Assembly: GCA_030761205.1 (NCBI GenBank)
Contig: JAULJL010000004.1
Coordinates: 36,862,172-36,926,171, forward strand
Source: Fremontodendron californicum
Taxonomy: Eukaryota > Streptophyta > Magnoliopsida > Malvales > Malvaceae
DNA length: 64,000 bases
Direction of reading: 5' to 3'
The position numbers and the translations under genes are program-made. Position 1 is the first letter of the stretch, and each line of letters starts with the position of its first letter. Of this stretch, positions 13,101 to 24,658 are shown piece after piece. The notes below the pieces were generated by a model. The model was not told the origin of the DNA and searched no databases. It saw only the letters and a list, made by a program, of their open reading frames with translations.

Positions 13101-16100
13101 AGTGTCAGGATGAGTAACAAAATATTTATGGTAACTCTTTTTTCATTCTTTCATATTGATTTATTTTGCTTTAGCCACCTTTTATCATCCTGTGCTGTAT
13201 TATCCGTATTTGGCATGCTGTTCTGGTTGAGATCTAAAATCACCTCAATGCATGGTATAGAGCTCTAGATTAAGCGAAGTTGCTTATACCTTTAGTCTGT
13301 AGGACATCTAACTAACGCCCTAAAGGTGCATTACACTTGAGAATATTTGCCAGAGAAAGTAAAGATGGTAGATTTACTAATTTTTACTGATCTGTGTTTT
13401 TTCACTATATAATAGACCAACCCTTTGATTTAATCCATCTTGCACATAATTTTTGAGAGGTAGAGTACTTTAGCCATGATTTGACCTAACCTTCTGATTA
13501 AGATCCAAGCGCATGATTTTCAGACACATAAAGAAAGAACTCTTATTGGGGCCTTCGCCTCACACTATAGAGGGGTGTAGTTTCCTTAATAGATGATCAT
13601 AATGGTGGCTGTAGGGAAATTGTGTTAGGGCTCTTTCTTGTGTGCCATTTCTTCAAATCTTCTATTTGGAGCATTCCATGAATTGAACCTTTCTTTACTT
13701 TTATTTTCTAACCTTTTGATGAATCCTATTCTTGATTTTATATTAATAAATATATAACTTGTTATAGGTCAGGAATTGTTAATGGATCTGTTGGAGTTGG
13801 AAAATCAGAAGGTATCTCGCAGCCAACAGGCATGGGTCCACGGTCATCTGTCCCTAGGACTGATCTAGACAACAGTTCCCTTCTCAATGATAGGAGAGAT
13901 CGTCCTGTTGCTTCCGATAAAGAGAGAGCGAATATCAGAGCTGTTAACAAGTATGCGTAGTTTTCGTAATACATATTTCATTTTCCATTTTTGCATAAAT
14001 TTCTTTGGTCCATTTCAATTTTATAAAGCCTTTGTTTTTGTCATTTGGGGCATCTTTGTTTCTGGCTCCTGGAGTACTTTTCCCCTTACTGCAGTATGCG
14101 TACTTATTCGTATGCCCTTTGTTCTGTACAATATGCAGGATGAGTGTCCGTGATGAATTTAATTCAGCTAGTCCTAATTCAAGCTCAAAAATGAATGCAT
14201 CTATTCGCGGTCCACGATCAGGTTCTGGAGTTGTTCCAAAGTTGTCACCAGTTGTTCATAGGGCAACAGCATCAAATGACTGGGAGCTTTCTCCCTGTAC
14301 AAATAAACCACCTACCGCTGGTGGAGCTAATAATCGCAAACGCACAACATCAGCTCGGTCTTCATCACCACCTGTCACCCACTGGGCCAGCCAGAGACCG
14401 CAGAAGAGCTCCCGTACTGCAAGACGAACAAATATTGTTCCTATTGTTTCAAGTAATGATGAAACACCATCACTGGATACTGTGTCTGATATGGCAGGTA
14501 ATGAAATTGGGTCAGGATTTGCTAGACGCTTTTCAAGCAGTTCTCCCCAACAAGTGAAACTAAAAGGTGATGCCTTATCTTCGGCTGCTCTTTCCGAGAG
14601 CGAGGAGTCTGGGGCTGCTGAAATTAAATCTAAAGAAAAGGTGAAAAAGTCCGATGAAATAGATGAGAAATCTGGACAGAATGTTAAAAAAGTATCTACT
14701 TTGGTCTTGCCATCAAGAAAGAATAAGCTGATGACTGGAGAAGACAATGGCGATGGTGTACGTCGACAAGGGAGGACTGGGCGGGGTATTACTTCTATAA
14801 GGTCTCCTTTGCCAATGACAGTTGAGAAGTTTGGCAATGTGGGAACAGCAAAACAGCTCAGAAGTGCCAGGATTGGCTTGGATAAGGCCGAAAGGTTTAA
14901 ATATTTCTTCCTACTTGACCACCTACCTTTTTCTCCAACAATATTTCTTTTATCGAGGTCTAGAACCATCATTCTTTCTGATTGAAATCTCATAGTTTGA
15001 TGAATGTTTTCCTCAGCAAGGCTGGTCGTCCTCCAACTAGGAAGCTCACTGACCGCAAGGCCTATGCACGCCAGAAGCATGCAGCTATCAATGCAGCTGC
15101 AGATCTTCTTGGTATTTATACTTCAAGCTAACTAAGAAATTTCCTTGGATTCTTAAATATCGATGCTTAACAAAATTTTCTGAATTCTAAATCTTCGACT
15201 ACATGTTCGTGGCTTCTAATCACTTTTGGTACAATTTTCTTAGTTGGTTCAGAGGATGGACATGAAGAGTTAGTGGCTGCTGTAAACGCTCTTATTAGTT
15301 CTGGTAGTGTCTTCTGAAAATCTTTGGTCATTTTTTTGGGTCAAAATTTAGTTATTTTCTCTGGTTCAAAATTTGTCCTTTTGCATCGGTTGATTTTACT
15401 TTCATTGCAGCCCATGCCTTTCCCAACTCCTTTTGGAGACAGATGGAGCCTTTTCTTAGTTTCATATCTGAAGCAGATATTGCCTATTTGAAGCAGCAGG
15501 TATTGTTCCTTGTCCCACCAATTAAGATCGGTTGTCACTGTTATTATAAGACCTTAGAAAGCATATTTTACTGAAAATATCTTGTGTGGCTCTCATTTAA
15601 TGTATTCCCTTTTTTAGAAAAAAAAAAAAAAATCATTGGAAAAATCTTTTTGGATTATATCTTTTACTGAAATGCTTTACATATGAATTATTGGCTGCAG
15701 TTTATGTTCCTTTTTGGCCAGGGTGGGGTGATTTCTTTTCAACATGTAGGGGGGAAAGGGGAATTGAACCTAGACCTTGACCCACCATTGCCACTAGAAC
15801 ATGCATTGCTTGTTGCCGTTATTTATGTTTTCATCAAATTTTGAAGAAAGACATGAGATAAATAAATAAATTCCTGTTGACTTGCTAATATATATTAGGT
15901 ATTGATGGTTGTCAAACCACGTGGCTACTTTTCAAGAGTTCATCTTCTTATTTGATTTTGGTATGAATAGTATGTAATCCTAAAGTTTACCATGTCAAAT
16001 TTATTTATTTAACTGTAAATATTATGAGATTTATCTTCAACCACATATCTTTTTAACACTGCAACACCTTTGTAATCCAAAAAAAAAAGAAGAGAAGATG

Positions 16101-19100
16101 ACAATAGAGTGCCTAAACCTTTTTTGAATGCACTATTTTCAGTGAAAAAGGTAAAAGTAGCTTAGTGAAGGATGTACTTACACCTTCTTGTTTCTTATTG
16201 AATTGCATAAAATGTTTTTGGTTTCATTGTAATTGAAGTTTGAGACTCAAGAACCCGTCTTTTTCACAACTAATTTACTCTCTCTAAACTCTTTACATAA
16301 CTTCCAGGGAAATTATGAACTCACCAAATTGGGATCTACGCCAGTTCCTTCTATTACAGATGGTTGTAGTACCATCTCCAATGGATGTCGGTTGCTTGAA
16401 CAGGAAAGAGATAGCAGAAATGCTGTAATCTCAACTGATGAAGACCTTTCACAACAGTTGGTCCTGGATACAAGGGACAATAATGTGATTTCTCTCTGTC
16501 AGAGATTTATAGCAGCTCTAATTCCAGAAGAAGTTAGTGACAGTGGAAATGAAGAACTCTCATTTGACGTATATGGAACTGGATTTGAGATGGATGGAGA
16601 ATTGGGATCCAATGGTTTGAGTCATATTGTTAACTTCCAATCTACTGGGCATACTTCGTTCAATGGTTATAGGATAACTGGGAAGCCAGAACATGATGAT
16701 TCTGAAATTGATATGTTGGGAGATACAGGAGTTAATTCAAATTTTAGTCATTCCCTGAATGGCACTTTTCAAGACCAACCGATGCCTGGCATGGTTTGTT
16801 CAGAATTCCAGTATGAGAGTATGAAGATAAATGAGAAACTCCTTTTGGAGGCTCAAAGTATTGGAATTTTCTTAGAACCACTGGTTGGTCTACTTCTACA
16901 TGAATATTTATATTAAATGCTGCATTATCCTTTCGTTGCATAATATTGCCAGCAGTTGGCATCTCTCTGTCTCTGTCTCTCTCTCTCTCGTTTCAAAATC
17001 AATAAATAGCATGATCTAGCAATCTGGTATGCGTTTCTATCGTTATCTGAATGGTTGGTTGTTAAATGGTGCATGTATGCCCACTGCAGCTTCTCATTAT
17101 CTTGGAGGGTGATTTTTTTTCTGACTCTGCTATGGTTTACTTTAGATGTTTGTGTCTGTCTTTTTTTTCTGTTTCAGCCTTGATATTAAGGTTGTTAATG
17201 TATTTAGCTTTATGTATTTCACTGTTTTTCAGCCTGACATAGCACAAATGGAGGATGATGAAATCCGTGAGGACATTAGTAAGCTAGAGGAGAAGCACAA
17301 TAAACAGGTAGTTTCTCGATGGAATTATTGAAGCTCTAATACGCAATCTGATATTTTCTTTTTCCTTTACATTATTGTTTTCACCCTTCCTTTTATGATA
17401 ACTGCCTTTAGATATAGAACAAGTTCTATCTTTCTTCTATGCCCTGCAACTTATTGTTGGATTTTCCATTATAAAGTTCAAAACTTGTTCTGAGAAGTTC
17501 ATTTTGTAATTTTTTTGTGAATGCAATAGGTTTCAAAGAAGAAAGGCTTGCTTGATAAACTGTTGAAAGCTGCCTCAGAAACAAGAACAATTCAGAAGTA
17601 TTGTTTTATCCTTTCTCTCCATATAGTTTGTATGCATTGCTTTTTAACTTAAAGTCTTTGGTGCCTAGTGTATGTATAAACATATCATTTTTTATATAGG
17701 GAATTCGAACAACGTGCTCTTGACAAACTTGTCACGATGGCTTATGAAAAGTATATGGTAATTCTCTTAATGTTCAGTCTCCCTTTTGTTTTGGTTTTCA
17801 TTTACACACAGCCATACACACAATGTTTAATGTCTTGGCTGCCCAGAACCAAGTCTGTTGTGCCAAAATGATTTAGGAAAGCCCTTTAACTTGAGAATGT
17901 AGAAACTAAGCTCTGGTATAGAAGAAAAGTCAGGATTTCAAGTAAATAGTTGTCTGGGTGGCTAAAACTAACAAAGAAAGAAAAGAAATAGAAAAAATAG
18001 ATGCAAATGGGCAGGATGGCAATAGTGTTAACTTTAACCAACTGGCCCAAATATAAAAAAAAAAAAAAAAACCCACCAAATTTGGTGAAGATCTTCTATG
18101 TCACAGGGGAGAACTACCTCCTATTCGGTAGTTCAAACAACTCATGGTATACAGATACTGAAGAGACAACATCTCAACCTAGGTCCAGAAAAATCTTTTG
18201 GTTGCTATCTAAGTTCCAAGTAGATAATGCTCCTCCACTTCTCCTTGATCTTATATTTGGAATCTGTTTCAACCATGATTGTCATGTGGTTGAATGTCAT
18301 TCAATTGAGGCAGGATACTTTGTCCTTCCCCTTCCAAGTATTTATGCTTGGGTGTTCTCTTTGCCGTTCTCAAGAATCAATTATTTTGCCATCTTTTGAG
18401 TCTCTGGGGTTTAGATAGTGGAAATTCTTTTTAAAGCCTTATGAAGAATTTGGCCAGCAGATAACTCTTACGTTCTTTTCTTTCTCTTTAGCTGCATAGA
18501 TGATGAAGGTAGTTAAGATACTAAGAGCTGAATAGTAGTTAGGGCTTTTGTTTCAAAATCTATATTATAAATGGGATATTGTCTTGAAATTTGAATTTGC
18601 TTCTAGTTTTTCTCCTCTCCAGAGCTTCCTACCAAGGTGGATAGATCTGCTTGATTCTCTGTGTGTGTTACTGCTTTTCATTTTCCATTGAGTATATTTA
18701 ATTAGCTAAAAGTTGGACTGTTTGTTTACCCATTAGTTATCATGCTAGATGCTGGTATTCTGTTTTTGATGATTTATTAATAATCTTGTAATAGACTTGT
18801 TGGGGTCCTAATGCTACTGGTGGGAAGAGTTCCAGTAACAAAATGATCAAGCAAGCTGCCTTAGCATTTGTTAAACGGACATTAGATCGATATCATAAAT
18901 TTGAAGATACAGGCAAGAGCTGCTTCGATGAGCCCATGCTTAGAGGCATGTTTCTTTCTGGGTATTCCCGGCTAAACTGTGCAAGATCAGTAGATACTCC
19001 TACAGATGGTGAATCTGGGAAGCCATGTGCCAATAGCTCCACCCGTTCTCTGGAAGCTAGAAGTTCAGGTATTTACTTGATGCCTAAGGAGAGAGTACAC

Positions 19101-19932
19101 ACTTTAATTGTGTCTTTGCGTGTGTGTTTGATTCCATGTAATGTAATCATCTGCAAAATGTTCTTCATGGTACTTTTTTTGTAGTCTGAAGAGCTGTCTT
19201 CTCTTTCTTCTTTCTCCATTTTTCTGTCTTATGATGCAATTCAGTTGTGGATTGTCACTTTGGTCTTTTATGCAGCTTCCACTGTTTCTCACACACAACT
19301 ACTTATCTGCAGGTCAAAATGGGGATAGCTATGCTGTTAATTCTTCTGATCTGCTTCCACCCACAAATCGGTTATCCGATCAAACTGCTGTTAAAGATGA
19401 CTCATGGTCTAACAGGGTGAAAAAGAGAGAGTTATTTCTGGAGGATGTAGTTGGTGGTACTATTGGAACTTCTAGTGCCCAGTCAGGCATTGGAAGTTCT
19501 TTGTCAAGCAGTACAAAAGGAAAGAGGAGTGAGAGAGACAGAGAAGGAAAGGGACATGGTAGAGAGGTTTTATCTAGAAATGGAACTAATAAGATTGGTC
19601 GACCAGTATCCAATGTTAAGGGGGAAAGGAAATCAAAAACAAAGCCTAAGCAGAAAACAACTCAACTATCTGTTTCTGTAAATGGCCTTCTTGGCAAGAT
19701 GTCAGAGAAACCCAAAACATCAACTTCTGTATCAAGGTCAAGTGAGATAACTGCCAATAATAATGCCAAAGAAAAAGATGAGTTTAGCCTGGATGTATTG
19801 GAAGACTTGCAGCTACCAGGACAAGATCTGGGTTCATGGTTGAACATTGATGATGATGGATTCCAAGATCATGACTTCATGGGCCTTGAAATTCCCATGG
19901 ATGATCTTTCTGACTTGAATATGATGGTTTGA
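7150..19932 (+). CDS. SRRM-like plant-specific nuclear protein, candidate SAGA complex subunit
   Basis: A noncoding first exon ends near 7312 (AAG|GTAGAT). A 3.15-kb leader intron ends at 10465, and translation starts at ATG 10587 (MAMSSKFDLSSGSPDRPLYT). Coding exons: 10587-11002, 11072-11351, 11972-12270, 13768-13950, 14139-14894, 15017-15111, 15244-15303, 15411-15499, 16308-16883, 17233-17307, 17530-17597, 17700-17757, 18795-19068, 19313-19932. Frame is kept throughout, giving 1,282 residues. The protein is Ser/Arg/Lys-rich and mostly low complexity, with basic NLS-like clusters (KKKRSG, KKRSRSES), a more ordered middle (KAGRPPTRKLTDRKAYARQKH onward) and an acidic Asp-rich C-terminus. No enzyme domain is visible. 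It resembles Arabidopsis At4g29790/At2g19390, annotated as serine/arginine repetitive matrix-like. I recall these reported as plant-specific subunits (SCS) of the SAGA histone acetyltransferase complex, but cannot verify this. A polyadenylation signal AATAAA lies near 20272. Confidence 0.9.
8335..8790. mobile_element. Solo LTR of a retrotransposon, with 5-bp target duplication
   Basis: A 456-bp segment begins TGTAGGA and ends TTCCAACA (TGT...ACA ends). It is flanked on both sides by the identical pentamer ATATG (8330-8334 and 8791-8795), the usual mark of LTR-retrotransposon integration. A TATA-like stretch (CTATTTATATAGCACAC) sits at about 8620, consistent with a U3/R boundary. No internal region or second LTR adjoins it, so this is a solo LTR left by LTR-LTR recombination. 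It sits inside the leader intron of the SRRM-like gene. The orientation and superfamily cannot be fixed, although 5-bp duplication fits Copia and Gypsy alike. Confidence 0.8.
12450..12790. repeat. Dispersed repeat with ACCGG-type motifs in intron
   Basis: This intron segment of the SRRM-like gene has GC-rich ends unlike its AT-rich surroundings: GGACTGGCCAGCCTGACCGG near 12473 and GACCGGCCAGTTGAAAGG near 12725. Between them is a stretch of the kind TTTGAACCCTTGACCAC. The paired GGCC/CCGG-rich ends suggest a small non-autonomous DNA transposon. Terminal repeats are too degenerate for a family call by eye. Confidence 0.4.
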
Positions 19933-22900
19933 GTTGCTTTCTTTGTATAGTCTTGTTCATTATACTGTTGACAAACAAATTCATAATCACTGTCATCAAG
20001 AAATGACCGTCACATGGATAGTTGTTTGACTGTCTGGTCCACAATTAGGTTACATAGATTCTTTGTAGACTTCTCCACAAGTTGATTTTCGAGTGAATCA
20101 TTTGGACGTCTTGAATTTTTCTTTGAAGTTGGTGACTTAGACTGTATAAGATCTTTTGTTCCTATAAGTTAGTATGTCTGAGCTATTATATCTTAGCAAA
20201 CACTGTATCCTGGCTGTAGCTTTTACAAATCAGAGAGCAATGCTCTTCTTGTACATACATTTATATTCCTAATAAAATTAGTTTTTTTGTCCAGTGTAAT
20301 TATACCTAGTAAGCATATTCATATATCTGGTTTATGGGTCTTTATTTTCACTTTGCCAACTGCAACTGCAACTTCAGTTGAATGTTGCTATATCAGATGT
20401 AGTAATTTTTCCTCAGGTTTGTTCATGAAGTAGTTTCTCTTCCGAGGCTAAGAGGTAAGAATATTCAATGGAGATGTCAATACAATAATTGGTCGTGTTT
20501 CTTCAATCAGGAAAAAATGATTGTGGTACTGACTGGGACTTTTAGCTCTGTATCTTTCCTGCTTTATTACTTTAAGTTGCAGGTTTTCATTTCAATAATC
20601 TCCGGAACTACGGTAAGATCTTTATCAACTGCATTTATTAACCTCATACTAAAAGGTTGTTGCATCAAATTCGAGCTTCGTTTTACTGTGTTTCTAGGAT
20701 ACTGACTTCTTACTGTCCTCCTGATACTAGGTTATGCTTTAATTCGCTATTTGTAATTAATTTTGCTTTGCATTTCTTTCCCTCCTATCTCTCGCTCTCT
20801 CTCTTTCTGAGTAAGAAGTCTAAAATGTTTGCAGGTGAAACTTCTCTCGTGGATACGAATACCTGACATTGTATGCTAGGAATGCCATCTGTCACATTCT
20901 GATAAACCTGCATTACCAGTGAGGTAAATCCAGAATACCTTGTTCTAGTCTTGGCTATAAACTTTTCCATGCATTTACGTTGTTGTTTCCAAGAGAAAAT
21001 ATCTACATTTCTTTCCTTTTTCTTTTCTTTTTTTTTTTTCTTTAAAAGGCAAGGCATCATCACTTCAAGGACAGTGTTGAAGGCTTGGCTGTAGAGGCTC
21101 ATGTTCTGTAATGGTCATCCACTGCAATTTAAAGCCTACATTTGATATAGCATTCATGATTCTCAACTTGCTTTATATAAAAAGTTTGACATATTGGATG
21201 GCCCTGTCAAGCATCTTGTCTCATCCATATTGGGAATTAATTTCGATTATAATTTCTTCACTAGAACGGTAGATTTTAGGCTTGAGTACACTGTTATCAT
21301 CCTAGCCAAGTCCTTCAGGTTGGAACTCTAGACCAATATCCTAATTACTTCATCCTTTTTCCATGTTTTCATCATATAACTTTTAATGCGTTAACATTTC
21401 AAATGTCCTTTGATGCTTCACTTCATGTATTGGCATCCTCAATTATCATGTTTAAGCATCGCAGGATTCGTTTGAAACTCACGACTCTTTCTCGTAACTG
21501 CAATTTGCAAAGGCTTTGTATGGTTACTCCAGCAGGGGCCAAATGATTGCGAGGTACACTTCTGGGATTTACTTGTTGAGAACTTTGATTTGACTTCCTG
21601 CTTTGCGATTACTTCTCAATGTAGGGATTGACTGTTATCCTTAATGAATTTTATTCAGTTTCTTGAAATTATTCCTGTATGTCAGGATTCAAGAATCAAG
21701 TTGCAAACCAAAAAGAAGGAAATTATCGAGGTAGAGGGTTCTTTTGATCGGGTGATGAAACGTTGCAAATCAGTAAAACGAGATGACGTAGGAAGATGGC
21801 GGAGAGGAAGATTGGAGCAGACCCTGAAGAACAAGTGCGGTGGTAAATGGTTGTGATGAAGGTTGTAAGTGGCTGAGAATGGTGAAGGTTATGGTGGCTG
21901 TAGAAATTGTAGAGAAAAGTTACAGAAAATTTTTAAAGGCTGAAAATTTGTCAAACTACCTAAAAATAAATCCTAAATGAAACTCGAGAACCAGTATTTA
22001 TAGTCTCTCCTAGGAAGTTACCGGAAGAAGTTACTAAGAGAATGGGAAGTTATTTTATATGAGAGTGGTTTCAGTCATGTGTGGTGTAGAAGTTATACAT
22101 GATAGTGGGTGAAGTGCCAGTCATGAGAGATTACATCATGAGAAGTGCTTTAGTCACATACAGTGAAGAAAGTTTACTAACAGCACGCTTAAGAATGCAC
22201 TGCTTGCTTAACGGGGAAGAGAAGCACTTGTGTTCCAGGGAAAGATTAAGAAGAGGATTCTTTAACAATCTCCATATCTGAGCCTCCAAGCCATGCTCTC
22301 TAGGACATCCAAGAGTGGAGCAGACCCAAGAATCCTGTCAACCTTCCAGGATTAGCTCCACAGTCTTCACGTAGTTGTGTATCAAGAAGCGCTGTGCCAG
22401 GAATCATCGTGCCAGGGAAGGGAGCGACGTGCCAGGGAGCGCTACTATCCGGGAGACTATTAGCAAGATCCGCTGCTTATGAGAGTTGTGCCTGCATAAT
22501 ATGTTATTGACTAAAAACAAGTGTCTACAGTCGAGGTTGGTCTGTTTACTCTGTTCATTCATTTTAGTAACTAATTCAGAGACCACCCTCCTTTTTGCAT
22601 TCGTGTAAGTTTTTTTTTTTTTTTTTGTATAAAGGAGGCTACAATTTGGGGGTATGGAAAAAGGATACAGGTGTTGAGATTCGAACTTCAAACCTGTTGA
22701 GATTCGAACTCTAAACCTGTTGGATATTACCTCTTAAGAGTGGCTTCATAAATCAACTAAGCTAAATCTCAGGTTCGTGTAAAGCTTTCTGTTAGTATAG
22801 AACATTTTCCCTCAGTTGGTCAGATAAGATTATAGATGCATGTATATTTTTCCTTTGAGAAGGCTACGGAAGCAACATCATCTTGAAAAAGGCATCAAGA

Positions 22901-24640
22901 AATCGACCATAGCAATTAATTGTGAACCTGTTTCTCAATGCTGTTTAGGGTAAGCTTGTAAAACTATGTGGCTGTTTAAAGGTCAGCGCTTTTAGATTCA
23001 TTTCATAGTCAGGTTTTGCAATGAAATAAGTCTCTAGTGAAATTGCAGGGAAATTTCAGCCAATAACATTTGGGTTCCTGGCCCGTATAGAAATACTTTT
23101 ATATATCCGTGCTGAAATTGTTAGTCAAAGAATAAAAAAAATTTAGTTTAAAATGAATTGGATTAATTACGGGAATCATTTTCTTATTTGATAAATTAAT
23201 CGCAAAATTATGTCCATGATCTAATATTTTTTCTCGGGTCTAACCCCCAACTGAATAAAAATGGATTAAAAAAGATTTCGTTTTTAATACATTCACAATA
23301 TTTATTTTTTTTAATTTCACAATCAAAATTAAAAAATTATCACATATTTTATTTTGCAAAATATATTTTAAATAATGTGTTATTTTATTAATCCGTGGTC
23401 ACCAACCTGATTTTCATATTTTTTTATATAGTTTTTACGTGGCAAATCCTGCATTAGACTTAATTCACTTTGACATATTTTTCCCTTCTAAAAACTCCAA
23501 TTGTTTAAATGCTATAAGACAATTACTTGATGCTTTTTTCTCTCTTACAATAATAATAATCTAAATAATTCTTCTGTTTTGGGATGTTTCAACTTTTTTT
23601 TTTCTTTTTAATTTTTGTCATGAGCTGACGTGCAGATTCTTGGGTTTAGTTTAATGCCTTTCTCTAACATTATCAAATGTTCCTTCGTCTAAAAGGACCA
23701 GTGTGCTGCTGTATTATGTTTTTCTCTATTTTCTGGCATCTACCATTTTTTTCAGTTTCCTTTTTCTGTTTTTGTCTTCAACTTTGATAATTGCAGTGTT
23801 TTCAAAGTAGTAAGCAACTCCATTTGTCTTGCACTTTGTTCTTGTTTCACTTGTTCTAAAATTCTTTATCGTGTTCTTTCATGGAAAAAAGTTGTCTAAT
23901 AGTTTCTATATTAGTGTTCCTGAAATACTTTTGACAAGATCTATGAAGAGATTTCTGGAGCTTCTTCGAACAGCAGAGAAAGATTAGTTGGTGACTCAGC
24001 TTGCCTTTTTAACTTTGGTTGGTTGAAGTGTGGCTTAGTGGAAAGTTGAAAGAAACTGAATAGAGAGATAAAGGCCAAGCTGCATGAGGTTGAATATGAG
24101 TTGCCTCAGATCCAGGGGGAACCAGATTTTGGTAGTGTATTTCTGGTCTTTTCTATCAGTATTATGTTTTGAGTTTAATTTATCATGACCCCGTCTTTTT
24201 TTTTCTCCCTTGAATTTGTTAAAGGTAGGAACATTTTGTATGATTTTCTTCATATATTTCTCGTTGCCTACGGATCAGACTTCAAAAGGGTTGGTTAAAA
24301 GGAAGAAAGTGAAGGTTTTCTCTTATCTCTTCTACCTCTGTTTGATCGTTTTAGGCAAAGAAAAGTCCAGATATGAAAGGTGTATAATATAGGCTCTAGA
24401 GGCATCCAATGATCCAAGTGTAGGTTATATTATAATTTCACTCTCTTTTTTTATTGCCGCAAGCTTAATTTTCATTTTCCTCGTCTTTCTTTGGTTGCCA
24501 ATTTTCAGTTGTTCTTAATTCCTGGCTTTCTGAAACGATTTATTCCTTTGTACCAGACTGAATGAGAAGAAGGAAAAAGTACTTTTGAAGAGTAATAGCT
24601 AGCACGATTTTGAAAGGTTCAGAGGTTTGAGCTTAATTAT
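19933..24640. other. 3'UTR of SRRM-like gene, then intergenic DNA with repeat remnants
   Basis: 19933 to about 20300 is 3'UTR. 20300-24640 holds no supportable gene. 21700-22480 is less AT-rich, with a TATA-like ACCAGTATTTATAGTCTC near 21990 and GTGCCAGG repeated three times at 22393-22436; it may be an eroded LTR. 22590-22770 carries two copies of GTTGAGATTCGAACT (22674, 22697), common in plant repeats. 24630-24658 reads like the end of a 5'UTR intron (ATTATTGCAG|GTAAAAG) just before the PP2C pseudogene start. Confidence 0.45.
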
Positions 24641-24658
24641 TGCAGGTAAAAGCGAATC

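Noticed and set aside
14256..15080. 274-codon minus-strand open frame
   Set aside because: It is antisense to the large coding exon of the SRRM-like gene, and runs through its splice site. It is a codon-bias shadow.
18001..18399. 132-codon plus-strand open frame
   Set aside because: It lies wholly inside an intron of the SRRM-like gene between exons ending 17757 and starting 18795, contains a poly-Lys run from poly-A, and shows no homology I recognise.
19276..19312. Alternative upstream acceptor (TTTATGCAG at 19275) for the last exon of the SRRM-like gene
   Set aside because: Using it adds 37 nt, shifts the frame and meets a stop at once, so the 19313 acceptor is preferred.
21640..22480. 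Possible LTR or gene remnant
   Set aside because: A TATA-like stretch and repeated GTGCCAGG words are visible, but neither paired ends nor a target duplication could be found, so it is mentioned only as intergenic content.
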